A stretch of DNA of 64,000 nucleotides from Parus major. Lineage: Eukaryota > Chordata > Aves > Passeriformes > Paridae. The notes beneath the pieces are model-generated. The model worked only from the letters and a program-made list of their open reading frames with translations, searched no databases and was not told the origin of the DNA. The position numbers were made by a program, and so were the translations under genes. The stretch lies in the NCBI RefSeq assembly GCF_001522545.3, contig NC_031770.1, positions 110,428,314 through 110,492,313 on the forward strand, read 5' to 3'. Shown one piece after another: positions 34,900 to 47,394 of the stretch (position 1 is the first letter of the stretch; the number at the start of each line of letters is the position of its first letter).

Positions 34900-37639
34900 T
34901 AATTTCCATTTGCAGGGAATGTCTTTTTGCCAGCTAATTGGTTTTGTTTGCAAGGGGAAGAATTCTCATATAGTAAAGATTATTTAAGTAGTGACATATC
35001 TTTCAAACCCTAAGTCATCCTGGGTGTGTCAGAGTAGATAAGTTTACACAGAGGACACAGAAGATTTTAGGTAGTTTTCAGTACTCCTAAAAATCCTAGC
35101 ACAGTTTTTTTCCCAAAACTTCAACCTTTTGAATTACAGTTATGAAAAATACTTCTCTTTTTTAATTATTATTTTTTTTTTTCTTTTTTTTTTTTTTTTC
35201 TTCTCCTCCTTCTGCTTAAGCTTAATTTTTACTGCCAGCCTTGGTGGTGTCTGTTCTGGAGAGTAGCAGGAAAAGCTGATAAGGGCATAGGACAGAAATC
35301 TTTGTGCTTATCTCCCTGCAACACATGGAGCTGAGAGTGCATCCTTTTCCTGTCCTAGGACAGGAGACGTAAACTGACCATCTCCTGACAGCAGGGACTT
35401 CAAACAGCATCCAGAGGGTAGGAATCTTCTCTCGACTTCAGAGGCCAGCTAGGTGAAAGTGGGTCACTGGCTGTTTAGAAAGCTGGGTTTGTGCCAGAAA
35501 GAATTTAAAAAAAAAACAACAAAAACAACACCACATTTCTGATAATTGCTGGGTCAATAGACAGCTCTGTAGATATTGTGGTGTTTCGTGGTGGGGGTTT
35601 TTTTTCCCCAAAGGGCATAAATTCAGCCTGGCTCCTAATTGTATGTTTAGACTTTTACCAGAAGGTGAATTAAGTTTAAAACTAGGGAAAGAAAGAAGTG
35701 TATTCCATGAGAGTTTTATAAAATCATTAATTTTTCTGTCAGATCTGGAACAAGTGTCAGACAAAAATTGTCCTCACAAAAGGGGTTATTTGGACAGTGC
35801 TGTTACAGATGAACATCAGAGGTTTTCTTTTGTCTTCATGTGACCTAAAAGTGAAGGGTTTAAGGCAGAGGGAATTGGAATTGGAGCAAAGAGAACCTTC
35901 CACCAGGAATGCCTGAGCCTCAGTGTGCCTGGAGCTGAGCCAAGGCCCAGGCTGTGACTCCAGGTTGGGATCCAATTCTTGGAAAACTCTAAACACGTTA
36001 GGAATTGGTTAGAGCAGCTCATTTATTACACTTAATAACAGCTCAGGTTCATTCCTAATTTTCACCATTAAGAGAGGCACAGAAAGTCCCAGCTCTTCTG
36101 GCTCCACGTGAAAATCTTCCTCGGTGGCCAAAGCCCTGGAAGAGAAATGCAGGAAGAAAAGCAGGAGTCCTCACATGAAATATTGGTGCTGAACAATTTG
36201 GAACAAACTGCTTCAGTGCTTCCCAGGCCTTGGTGTCCCTGGTGTGGGACAGCCCAAGAACTCCACGGTAATGCCAAGTTCAACACAGAAGATCACAATG
36301 GGAAGGAAGCTTTGGAAGTGTTTTTCTTCTAATGAAGTGCCTGCCTGGCAGCCTGACCCTTCCCAGAGTGGTTTTGCTCTGCAGTCTCCCTTCAGGGAAG
36401 CGCAGCACCAGATCTTCATTTTCCCAGAAATCCTGGGACTCCACAGGTTTCCCAACTCTGACAGCAGCTCACATCAGCTGAAGAAGGTGCAGCCTCATTC
36501 TCTGAGCGTTTATTTATTGCTCTGACATTGGCAGGCCTTGCTGAGGCAAGTCTCATCTGCTTCGTACGTTCACTTGGAGACCTCACCAAGGCTGAAGAAA
36601 CAGCGATGATCTCATCCTTTCCCTTTGTTTCAGGATGCACAGCAGTTCCTCCAGAATGATTGATTTGTTTTATTTTTTTAACAGTCACTTCTAGTAAATG
36701 TGAGAGCTGGAGGAATTAAGAGTGTTAAATCTCGAAGGTTTTCAGCTCTAGGCTGGGATTTGAGGTTTACTACAGTCCTTAATCTCAGCTCGTGGTCACA
36801 TAACTTTGATAAAGGCTGGCTTTGGGTGGAAAACCAGCAAACTTTTATCTCTTCCCTCCTCCCAGCAAACCTCAAATGACTTCCCAAATGCAGCTCAGGC
36901 AGCGCAGAGCAGCTCTAGGACCCTTGAGCAGCAGGAGGATGCATGGGATCCCTGGAACCATGAGATTAATCCCATTATAATCCAAATTTCCTAGTTCTCT
37001 TCCAGTTGTTGTGAATCAGATGCAGATTGTACTCAGTGGGGCTGGCTAATCTGTCATTGATAGCAGGCTCTCAGCTGCCTCTGCAAGCCCTCTGGTGTTT
37101 CCAAAATCATCCTCAAACCTTTGCACTGTGGTTCTTCCACCACTTCCAGCTCTCCAGGATTCACGTTGTTGTCAGCTCTGCTTTTAAAGACAAAGCACAG
37201 CTTCTGGGGAATGTTGTAAAAGCTTTTCCTGAAGTGATGTGAATCTGAGACTGGGTTAAATTTGCTGAGATTAAGGGTTCTCTGCAGTCTTCAAACTACT
37301 GATGCATTGAAGGCCTAAATTTTGGATTCAAAATCCAAATATAGGGATGCTGAGTTTTCTGAGAAGCAGAGGAGCTGGAGCTGGGAGTTCAGCTCACAGT
37401 TTACACCCACATCCCCTTTTCTCCAAGGCAGGAAAACTGGGAACTGGTCTGAGCACAGGGTGTGAAGATCCCAGTCTGGGAGGGAACATTCTTGTACGCA
37501 GCTCACCCTTCCCCTGGACTTGGCAAAATGAGCTCAGCTTCCTCCCTCTGAATCACTTTTAGACTTCACAGAGTTGCCTGGCTAGGTGGTGAGCTGGGGT
37601 AGAAGATGCAGAGGCAGAAATTTGGATGTTAATTAGAGT
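34900..37639. other. Intron 6 stretch, unique apart from a pyrimidine tract
   Basis: About 2.7 kb with a pyrimidine-rich tract at 35156-35216. No gene or transposon family is recognised elsewhere in it. Confidence 0.55.
35156..35216. repeat. Pyrimidine-rich (T/C) tract
   Basis: About 60 bases almost free of purines on the + strand except for an AATTATTA island, with long T runs then TTCTCCTCCTTCTGC. Confidence 0.9.
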
Positions 37640-37746
37640 TATGGATGGTTTAGGTTTAGGTTGGAAGGTTCCTTAAAGATGGGTTTGGGATTTGTCCCGT
37701 GGCAGGGACACCTTCCACTCTGCCAGGTTGCTCCGAGCCCTGTGCA
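37640..37746 (-). mobile_element. CR1 LINE tail fragment
   Basis: Reverse CR1 tail blocks with deletions: TTTAGGTTGGAAGGTTCCTT, GGCAGGGACACCTTCCACTC and CAGGTTGCTCCGAGCCCTGT. Confidence 0.75.
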
Positions 37747-37855
37747 GTAACTCTTGGGTAAGAAATTTGCCATTTGCTGTTGAGCACGAAGAAAAATTCA
37801 AGTAGCTGTTGGTTCTGCAAAAATTTCTGTCCCCTCATGTCTCATTAAGGACTTT

Positions 37856-38427
37856 TGGGTTAGGTTCTTTTTCCTTTTGAACTGAAGATTGACAGGAGGG
37901 AGGCAGTTTTCTCTTATTCAGTCTCAGTTGTTTATTCTTTCCTTATCAGGTACAAGGAGCTATGTGCACTATGATAGAAAGGGGAAAAATGGCTAACAAA
38001 GATTCTTTTCAAGGTCTTTTATATGTCCATTTACCCAATTAACAGATGCCAACTAAATTACTTTTCTTAGTGACCCAATGACCCAACACCTGTGTGCTGC
38101 ACTGTGGCATTCTCTATCCAATAATTTACTACCACCCAAAAACCTCTAGGAGAAGAACATGAAGAAGGAAGAAGAAGGACAAGATACAACACCCTAAATC
38201 CTCCATCTTGTCTTTTGTTCTCTAAACTAACTTTTTCACCCAGTGATTTAAGAAACTTTCTAATCTACACACTTACACTTTTCCTATCTAACTTTAACAT
38301 TTGTTCTCATGTATCACCATGAAAACATCCTCATGAATTTCATGTTAGATGAAATTCAGTGTTTCTTTGGATCCCAGAACTAAGTATTAGAAACAAGGGC
38401 ACACACTCTGTATCTCAGGCTCCAACA
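37856..38427 (-). mobile_element. Probable solo LTR of an endogenous retrovirus
   Basis: About 570 bp of non-CR1 sequence whose reverse complement can be read as a retroviral LTR. It starts TGTTGGAGCC at 38427 and ends ..ACCCA at 37856. It has a TATAAAAG box at 38023-38016 and an AATAAA signal at 37936-37931, about 80 bp further on, the spacing expected across a short R region. No gag, pol or env sequence adjoins, so it looks like a solo LTR. I could not see a clear target-site duplication, and the right border may extend further. The family is not identified. Confidence 0.6.
38016..38023 (-). promoter_or_regulatory. TATA box of the probable LTR
   Basis: CTTTTATA on the + strand is TATAAAAG on the - strand. 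Its placement relative to the AATAAA at 37936-37931 fits an LTR promoter directed antisense to PINX1. Confidence 0.45.
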
Positions 38428-39394
38428 CCCTCAGGAGGACCCTGACCTGCAACTGGAATTTATCCCCAACCTTCCACATCACTTGGCCACTGCCTGAAGG
38501 GCCACATTACCCAGTAATTCCTGTTGGATATTGCAGAGGCTGTCACTCATCTCTGGAGCTGCCCAGCAGCGTGGTAGGAGCCGTTGTTACTTGAGTCCCA
38601 TCAGCTTTTCCGTGCCCCGGGACATTTGGGAAGCGAATCCCACCACCTGCCAGGGATTTCAGGGCTGTCAGTAAATTCCTCAGTTCCTTGAGAAGGGTTG
38701 CCGTGGAAGGTGGCCTTTTATTCCTGTTTGTGCTGGCTTGTCTGCATGAGTGTCAATAGCAGCATCAGACTGGGCAAAATGAAACCTGTCAGTAGCTGCC
38801 TCCCCATGTTAACATTGGCAGCAGCTCCTCGGAACTGTTGCAGGGAAGTAGCTCCGGTGGCCAAATTCTTTCAAAATTTGGAGATTAGCTGTTTGAATGG
38901 TTAACTCCTTCAGGAGAGCTCCCAGTCTGTTTCCAAGCTGCTGTCCAGGTTTCTTTACACAGGAGGTAGTTTAGGAGAGGACCTAAGAGCTCAGGAAATC
39001 CATCACCTTTTCTCCGAGGGGGATCAGCTCTGCTCACGTCAGTCTTGACAGATGTATTCAGAAATCCCACTACGACTGGGTGATCTTTTACATCAACCCC
39101 ACAGGCTCTGCACAGGCTGTTGTGTGCCTGACTAACGTGGAAAGGCTTCTCCAACTGTTCAAAAAATGTTGCTTCTGTTTACAGTCGTTATTTCTTTACC
39201 ACAGATGGTAGAACATGGAGGTGAGACCATCGTTCTCTCCCAACCTTTGACATTCACATTGCTCCAGGAATCATAAACCCCAAATCATGCATTCCTGCCT
39301 GTGTCCCTGGTTAAGGCTTTAATAGCTATTTGCACTCCAGGCAGAGATGAGGCTGGCAGATTTTCAGGTTTTGTCAATCATCAAGGCTAAATTA

Positions 39395-39500
39395 CCATTT
39401 TTCTCCTTACAATGAGAATAACCTGACCAGCCCTCAGTGTGAATCATGGCAGGCTCAGACTCTGAATCTGTAGTCTGGCATCTTAACCATTACTGTGACC
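39395..39500 (-). mobile_element. Probable MIR-type SINE fossil
   Basis: TTCTCCTTACAATGAGAATA, a TCAGTGTGAATCATGGCAGG stretch and TGGCATCTTAACCATTACTG follow the order of the reverse-complemented MIR consensus (TTTTACAGATGAGGAAACTG .. CTCTTAACCACTATGC). It is diverged and judged by eye. Confidence 0.4.
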
Positions 39501-39640
39501 CTGAACCAGCTGATTGTTGCTGTGCCTGATCTTTCCTCTGAACATATTTTAGGGAGTTAAACAGGAAAAGACATTTAATATTGTTTAGAAAGTGTGTGTG
39601 GGAAAAGGGGGAGAAGACAGGTAGGGCAGGTTGAAAGATG

Positions 39641-39822
39641 AAGGTGATGGAGCACCAGGAGAGGCTGAGGGAGCTGGGAAAGGGGCTCAGCCTGGAGAAA
39701 AGGAGGCTCAGGAGGGACCTTTGGCTCTGCACAGCTCCCTGAAAACAGATTGTAGCCAGGCGGGGGTCAGGCTCTTCTCCCAGGGAACAAGAACCAGGAT
39801 CAGAGGAAATGGATCTTCCACA
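39641..39822 (+). mobile_element. CR1 LINE internal 3'-region fragment
   Basis: GGAGCACCAGGAGAGGCTGA, GGGGCTCAGCCTGGAGAAAA and GGTCAGGCTCTTCTCCCAGG, as in the subfamily at 53290 and 54729. It lacks the terminal tail. Confidence 0.85.
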
Positions 39823-41605
39823 GAAGTAAATTCCCTCCCAAACTCTGCTTGGAAGTGAATGAGAAAACTCCCTTTGAATTTCTGCAGAGTGTCAGGAACC
39901 CTTCCTGTTCCAGCCACGTGGATTAGACTGAGCCAGGTCTGGCTCCTTCCACCCTTCCTGCCATTTTTAAATTCCCAAATGTGGCCTTTCAGAGGATGTG
40001 GAACCTTCACGTCCACGTTGGGAAATCACATCCAGTGATGCCTGCCTGTGCTGGGTGGGCTTTGCAACAATCACTGTTATTAATTGAAAACCAGCTTGAA
40101 TACACACACACACAAAACCTGTAACAAGAATTCCCTGAGCAGCATCCCATGGTGAACTCCCTCTGAGCCCAAGCAGAGAGATAAATCCAAATTTGTGCTT
40201 TTAACTCCTACAGATGTGCAGCAAACGAGGGGAAGACTATTAGGGAATGAAGACTGAGATCTCTCTCCAGAGAGCTGAATCTGTCCTGGTGACTCCAGGC
40301 TTAGCAGGAGATACAAATGGTTCTGTTTCACTGCTTTGTTTTAATGTTGATTTGTTTGTAGTCTGCCCGAGGTACTAATTGGTGTTTTACAAGTAAAAAT
40401 ACAAAGGTGTCTGCCCTGAAGAACTCACTAACAAAAAGCACTGCAGTAATGACAGTCAGATTTTCTGCCTAATGAACCAATCCCTTTGATAAAATCTCTA
40501 CCTCCTGGTGAATTCCCTGCTTTGATTTCCCCCTCGACTCCCATCTCCTTTTACACCTCACTTTGTATTCTTTTTCCCCTCCGCTTTAAATTTTGGGGGC
40601 GGTTCTCACTCTAATCAACATTTTACAGCGCAGCTCCTGGAAAGAAAGTGAATCACCTCTTTCATTGGGAACAAACAACGCAGGGCTGATGTTGCAACTG
40701 TGGATATTTCAGCTGAGAAAGTGGAAGCCCCTGGCCTGGCACTGGATTTTAAGAGGGATGGTGGCCTGTCATTAGTTTTTAATCCCTTCAGCATGCTGCG
40801 GTCGCTAACAGGTTGTAACACGGATGTCAGTGCCTGCATTTGCAATGCTCATACCCAGGATAATAATTGAACAATTCCTCCTCTTCAGTGCTGTGTTGGC
40901 TTCTTACCACCTATGACTTAGCATGGATTCTTGCTTATTTTTTTTTTTTCTTCAGGAAGTGTTGATTGCTGCAAAAATATTCGTCTTAATGGTTGCCATC
41001 AGCATCTTATTCTCACTGCTTCCATTTGGATGTTGTTGCCACTTTTCCAGAGGTGATTTCCTCTCTGGAAAAGGCTCTGTGGCTGCTTCTTGTCTGCTTC
41101 AGCACTAAATATTATTCTAAATGGTCTTTAGTGGTCATTTATACCGTTGTTACTGTTTTCCTGTTTCACATTGAGCCTGCTTCCACTTAAATCAACTTAA
41201 ATCCTTTTAGCACAAGTCCTGTTTGAATGAAGGAGCTGAGAAATGTCTGAGAAATCAGATTAAGGGTAGCTGGAATTAATGGTAAATAGTTCTGACACAC
41301 TTGATTTTGGGGAGCTTTGGACCAATCAGCATTCCAGGGATTTCTTTTTAACCTCCAACTGTGTGATATACTGCATTCTAAATTGTCCAGCTTCTTTTAG
41401 ATACGGTGTTTTGGGCATGCAGAAGCATCAGTAGCATCCAGTAACAGGCTGGATGAACTCCTGACTTTATAATTTTACACCATTTCATATTAGGTTCTAT
41501 TTTACCCATGTGTTATTATTATTTTGGTTTTATTTCAACTACTTAAAGGACTGCTTCTTTTTTAGTCTGGCTTCCAGGTCAGCTAAGGAACAGATGATTT
41601 TTTTT

Positions 41606-41625
41606 TGTTTGTTTGTTTGTTTTTG
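41606..41625. repeat. (GTTT)n microsatellite
   Basis: Four to five GTTT units after a T run. Confidence 0.85.
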
Positions 41626-41654
41626 AACACTCAACATCTTTGGAAGTGTTTGGA

Positions 41655-41756
41655 AGATGTGGATGTGGCACTTGAGGATGGGGTTTATGGGTGAACATGG
41701 TGGTGGTGCTGGACTGACTTTTCTAACTTTAATGATTCCATGATTCTGTGATTTTT
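41655..41756 (+). mobile_element. CR1 LINE tail fragment
   Basis: ATGTGGATGTGGCACTTGAG followed by GGTGGTGGTGCTGGACTGAC and AATGATTCCATGATTCTGTG, with the short terminal repeat unit typical of CR1 ends. Confidence 0.75.
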
Positions 41757-42487
41757 TTTTTGTCTATTCCATCCTCTCTCACTGATTTGAGGCACAATCC
41801 ACAGGCAGACAGCAGCTTCACAAATATGAAGTTCCTACTCTTTGTGAAAATATATGGTTGCATGAAAAAGAAAGACAAATTGTTTTCCCAGCTGGGTTCA
41901 ACTGTATCATTCGACATCAGAGAATCCACATGGAGGAAAATGTGTTAAAAACTCCATAACCACAGTTAGAGCTTCTATCAGAACCTGTCAGAAGCTTTAT
42001 CAGGTCCAGGGTCATCCAGCCACAATATCCAAAGCCACAGGAAGTGGAATTGCTTTGCTTAGAGTTACCACAACCATCCTTTTCTAAGTGAAAAGCAGAG
42101 CTCTCACCTTGGAGCAGCTGTGACCTTCAGCTGTGCTTGGAATGACTTCGTGGAGAACTCCCTGGCTCCACCCTCCTGCTTTTCTCAGGACATTAAGTGT
42201 GGGGTAAGGAAGGGAATGAACCTGAGCTGGCATTGCTCAGTCACTGCAGGGATTTGGGATGGGATGATTTGGTGGTGGAGGGACCACCCAGCTCTGGAGG
42301 CAGCAGGAGGGATCAGCAGAAGGCAAACCTGAGGAAAAACAGGGCAGGGGAGGATTAACTGGAAGGAGGCAAAGCAAAATTAGCAAGCAGATTTAAGGTG
42401 GATTTTAGAGTGTAACTGGGGGTGAGCAACATCTTTGAACCTTCTGTGTTCCTGCCAAGTGTGGGGACAAAGGTCTGCTGGTTGAGG

Positions 42488-42616
42488 GGATGCTCCCCAT
42501 CCCTGGAAGTGTCCTAGGTCAGGTTGGACAGGGTTTGGAGTAACCTGGGATAATGAAAGGTGTCCCTGCCTGTGGTCTTTAGGGTCCCTTCCAACCCAAA
42601 CCATCCTGTGATTCTT
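42488..42616 (+). mobile_element. CR1 LINE tail fragment
   Basis: CCATCCCTGGAAGTGTCCTA, GGTTTGGAGTAACCTGGGAT and CCAACCCAAACCATCCTGTG in order. Confidence 0.9.
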
Positions 42617-42832
42617 TATTTCCCTTTTCTCTCCACCAGCATCAAGCAGGAATTTCTTTTCTTTTGGCATCTTTTTTTATTTGCTTCAGGACACTTAGGA
42701 CTTCTTGGTGAGCTTTTCTGAGCCTTCCATTATGGATTTGAGACCCCAACCAACAGCACTTCCCTCTCAACAGAACAGGAGGGGGCTGGGGACAGCCAGC
42801 TCTGTGTTGGGCTGATAGATCCCCGAGGGATC

Positions 42833-43131
42833 AGCCAGGTGGGAGTCAGGCTCTTCTCCCAAGGGACAAGTGTCAGGACCAGAGGAAATGGCCTCAAGCT
42901 GTACAAGGAGAGGTTTAGATTGGATAAAGATAGGAAAAATTTATTCATGGAAAGGGTTGTCCAGCCCTGGCACAGCTGCCCAGGGCAGTGCTGGAATTCC
43001 CATCCCTGCAGGGATTTAAAAGCCATGTGGATGTGGCACTTGGGGACATGTGGCAGTGGTGGCCTTGGCAGTGCTGGGATGGTTGGGCTCAGTGATCTCA
43101 GAGGGCTTTTCCAACCTCAGTGATTCCATGA
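42833..43131 (+). mobile_element. CR1 LINE 3' end fragment, about 300 bp
   Basis: GGTGGGAGTCAGGCTCTTCT, ATTCATGGAAAGGGTTGTCC, GCAGTGCTGGAATTCCCATC and CAACCTCAGTGATTCCATGA. It is in the same subfamily as 236-429. Confidence 0.9.
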
Positions 43132-43723
43132 CTGTTTTCCTCTGCTTACCTGCAGACCGCAGAGCATTAGGAACAAACGAGACATTGGGAACAAATTGGT
43201 CTTCCCTTTAATCTGACATTTCCTCTTGAGTGTTCATTTTTCTCCTCATTCCTGGAGCAGTTTGCTGCTGAGCTCTGATAAGTATCCCATTCCCACTTCT
43301 TTTCCAGAGCTCCTGTGCCAGGAGACGTTCCGGCTTGGAACGCGTGTGCTGCCTGCAGGATCACCTACCTGGCAATTATTTGTATTGTTTTGTACCCACT
43401 CAGAGCTTTAACCTGCAAGTCCCTTGGGGCACAGCTTCTGTGTTTTGTGTGGTTCACTGAGCAACCACAGAGCTCTTTGCTCCCCTCAGGGCATTACACA
43501 AAGTGTTAATAATAAAATCCTAGGAAATCTATCTGGAATTGCAGGCCTGGGGATTTTCTCATTGTCGGGGTTTTTTTTTTGCATTGCTGGGGAATTGCTT
43601 TATGCAGTTCCATAAAGCTCATACTTGGTGTAGTGAAAGACAAGTGTGCCTTTAAAACTCAACCAGGTCAAAACCAGGGATGCAGTCATCACCAAAACAA
43701 TTTAAAAAAAAAAAAGGGAAAGC

Positions 43724-44117
43724 ACCTCTGCTCTGGAGCCAGGCTGGGAGAGCTGGGGGTGCTCACCTGGAGAAGAGAAGGATCCAGGGTGAGCTCAGAG
43801 CCCCTTGCAGGGCCTAAAGGGGCTCCAGGAGAGCTGGAGAGGGACTGGGGACAAGGGATGGAGGGACAGGACACAGGGAATGGCTTCCCAGTGCCAGAGG
43901 GCAGGGATGGATGGGATATTGGGAAGGAATTGTTCAGGAGGCCCTGGCACGGTGAAGCTGTGGCTGGCCCTGGATCCCTGGAAGTGTCCAAGGCCAGGTT
44001 GGATGGGGCTTGGATCAACCTGGGATAGTGGAAGGTGTCCCTGCCCATGACAGGGGGTGGAACTGGATGAGATTTAGGTTCCCTTCTAACCCAGCCCCTT
44101 CTGTGATTTTGTGAAAA
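43724..44117 (+). mobile_element. CR1 LINE 3' end, about 390 bp
   Basis: Nearly identical to 21255-21684 except for a small internal deletion around the TTGTTC..GGAGGCCCTGG junction. It is immediately preceded by an A run (43705-43716). Confidence 0.92.
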
Positions 44118-44391
44118 GCAGAGCAGAAACACAAAAGTCAGCCTTGGAAAGCAGCCCAAAGACAAGAAATCCAAGGATGGGTATGGAGGTGGAAAATGAG
44201 GCTCTTTACTCCCAGGAGAGGAATTCCAGGAGAGTGTAAACCCCAGAGCAGGCTGGACAGATACAGATGTGAAACAAGAATAAATCAAATATTTTCACCT
44301 TTAATGCTTGGAAGATCAGGACTGGATTGCCCATGGGCAGAAAAGCTGAGATAAGATCCTAACTGTGAGTGTCTCAACATTACAGGATCAG

Positions 44392-44480
44392 ACAATCACA
44401 GAAAGATTTGGGTTGGAAGGGTCCTTACAGATGACTGAGTTCCAGCCATGATGTGGCTTTTTGTCAGTTTTGAAGGACAA
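44392..44480 (-). mobile_element. CR1 LINE tail fragment, diverged
   Basis: CAATCACAGAAAGATTTGGG and TTGGAAGGGTCCTTACAGAT are a reverse CR1 tail; similarity fades after about 44450. Confidence 0.6.
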
Positions 44481-47394
44481 GACCTCTCCTCTTGGACATT
44501 CAAAATTTCCTTTGCCACTGAAGCAGGCCTGGGAAATGTCTGTCCTGTACATGCTGATCTGAGCTGTTCTCTCCTCAAATGACCTCAGGTTAAAGCAGGT
44601 GAGTTGTTCTGCAGGTTGGCAGAGCCAGAGTTGTGCCAGGGATGGCAGATTTCACAAAATGACCATGAGGATCCTTTGTCCCAGGTCACAGCAGACGTGC
44701 TCTGTCTTGCTCAGGCTGCAGGGCTGGGTGGGACATCCTGGCACTCTCAGGCTCCAGGGATTATCCATAAATTAGTGCCAACTGCTCCATTGCAGGTTTT
44801 CCAGCTGCTTTGTGGCTGAAATGTGCTGTTCACTGTCCTGTTCTCAGTGGGGATCACCTCAGTTTGGTGTTTCAGGACAGGATCAGTGGTGGGTGGATCT
44901 AAAATCAGAATTTCAGAGTATGCTCATTGTTGACCTGCTGAAGGCTGTAAAATGTGGAGATTTAATCCCAGCCTTTCTCCCCCCTCTTTCCTCAACGCTG
45001 TTCCTTCTCTGTACATTCCAAATGCCATATTTTTCCATCCCCATAACCACTCCAAACTGATCATTTATCCTTTTCTTCCCTTTCTTCATCCTCCTTTATG
45101 CTTCCTTGGCTCCCCAGCAGAATTCTGCTTCAACCTAATTAGAAACCTTGTCTAATTGCTTTGGCACCTTATTTTTCAGTATTGAAGGGATACTCAGGAC
45201 ACATAACACCTCCTAGGAAGTGTGCAGGAGCCTGGAAGAGCTTCTTACAGTAGGAAGCCTCAGGAATTGGAATTATTTTATTTGCTGCTGAAATAAGAGC
45301 AAGATTTTAGGCATTCCCTGAGAACCATTCCCTACTGGCTGTTAGGGGGTGTGTGGATGGAAACCCAAGAATAGGTTCTGTCCTTGTCTCCTCCAGCAGT
45401 TTTTTTCATCCTAAATGATGTCATGGTGTTGGTATTGCATCTTGCTCGTGGTTACAGTCATCCTGTCTTTCCTTCCTTCGGTGCTCCCATTGCCAGAGTT
45501 AATTTAGAACCAAATTATGAGCCTTTCACCTCCAATTCTGAGATTTACTGTAGTGTTCTCTGTGTAAATACTCACAACTGCTCGTGTTTATGAACAGGGA
45601 AAAGCAGCAATGCCTGGAAATCCAAATAAAGTCAGAACTTTTTATGTCTTCTTTAAAACACAGCGTTCACCTTTGCTTTTGTGCTGCCTTGGAGGAGAAT
45701 CTGTGCCTCCAGGAACTTGGAGGCTGCGAGCACGGAACAATGCAAGTCTCTGCAGAAATGGGGCTATGATAACTTGGCTTTTTTGGCCTACATTTCTCAG
45801 TGGTTATTATTTGTTAATTATGTTGTAGAGTGCTCACAAGTGGGCTAATTGCTTCCCCAGAGAGCTTGCAAGGAAATGATGGACAGAACAAGGGCAGGAT
45901 GTTACACATCTCAGATAGCGAGAGGGTAAGGTAGGACACGGCAGGATGGGTAGGGAAACACTTGGAGCAGCATTTTGAAGCTGAGAGAAGAAGAAGTTGG
46001 GTTGATTTTTGGAGGGGAGGATGAGTCCCAGTTGGAATTGATCTGAGGAGCTGATTGTCAGAAGAGTTGTTTAAGGAAGCACCAGAACTGAAGGCAGAAA
46101 TGAGGAAGAAATGCAAGAATTTATAAAAAAAAAGGCTGCAGAGAGGTTGTACCTGGCTGGGTTGTGCTGTGTGAATCCTTGAAAACCAGGATATGATCCT
46201 TATGAACTGTAGGCACACTGCATGAATGGTATTCCTTAAAAATAAATCACATTCCTCAGACAAACTCTTTTCTTCAAACCCTTATAGATGGGAGAGAAGG
46301 AAAAAAATGTGCATACAGACCTGCTGTTGTATTTCAAAATTAATTCTCATTCTTGCTGTTTGTGCTTCTGCATCTGTCTTTTAGCCTACACAGGAGGGCC
46401 CTGCTGGTATTTATGGTATTTCTGGTCTGTCCTGCCCCAAATTGTGAAGTTCTGATTCATTTCCCTGAGAGCTCTGAGTCCTCCTTCACACCTGCTTGGA
46501 GGAAAGGAACCAAGCCTGTCACTAAAAAGTGACAACAAAGTGACACAAGGTATTTCTCAGGGGCTCCTGGGCCACTGCTGGTGCTGAAAAACAGGAAATG
46601 GCTGTCCCCTTGCCCAGAGGTCTGAACTGGTTTGGATCCATGGATCAGCCCTCCCACAAATCACCCTCTCGGATCAGAGGCACAGAAGGGGCTCAAGTGT
46701 CGATTTTCCTTTTGAGAAGCATTTTCTGAGAGGAAGGGGAAAGGAGCAAAGCTTTGATTTAAATTACCTGCTTCTAACGATCCTGGAAACACTTTATTTG
46801 TACACAGATCTGCTTTTCTACATTTATTATTAGAAAAGGGCCAGAAGAAGAGTTTGACATAGGCAGGTGTTGTTTTCAGATTTAGAAGCACGTGTGGTTT
46901 CCTCTGGCAGAAGCCAAAGCTGTGATGCTGTGACTGTGCTTGCTCTTGGAATTGCTGCCAGAACTCCTTTCTCTCCTCTGGATGCTTCCAATGGTTTTTA
47001 TTCCATCCTTTCTCTCAGCATCCCAAATCTTCAGAGCCCTCGTTGATACCTTTGCTTGTATTCACAATCTGGCTGGCCAAGCCCACTTGTTAGTTCTTTT
47101 GGAGTTCTGTATCTGTGGAGCGCAGGAAGAAATCCTGAACTCGAGAGTCAGTGAGGGTTTGGTCTCCTGCATCCTTAATAGCAGCTGCCCATTCCACACA
47201 TGTTACAAAGGGACAATAAAAGGTGCCCAGGGAGTGACAGGACATGTGGAGAAGGCTCCGATTGCTTCTGAGCGCAGCACAGCACCCACAGTACTGGGGA
47301 CAGGGATGACTGTTTGGACATTTAGAGTCTGGATTCAGGATTAACAAAACAATCTGCATTGATTTGCATCCTGGGCTGATCCAGGGTGTGGGCA
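44481..47394. other. Intron 6 stretch without recognised elements
   Basis: About 2.9 kb. 44481-44590 may be a strongly diverged continuation of the CR1 fragment before it. The rest looks unique and noncoding. Confidence 0.5.

Noticed and set aside
37640..37680. GGTTTAGGTTTAGGTTGG resembling interstitial telomeric repeat
   Set aside because: It is the diverged reverse CR1 tail (GGTTTGGGTTGGAAGG), not TTAGGG arrays.
45814..46263. 149-codon - strand ORF, Cys/Ser/Phe-rich
   Set aside because: Low-complexity translation, no family, no conserved motif; likely chance.
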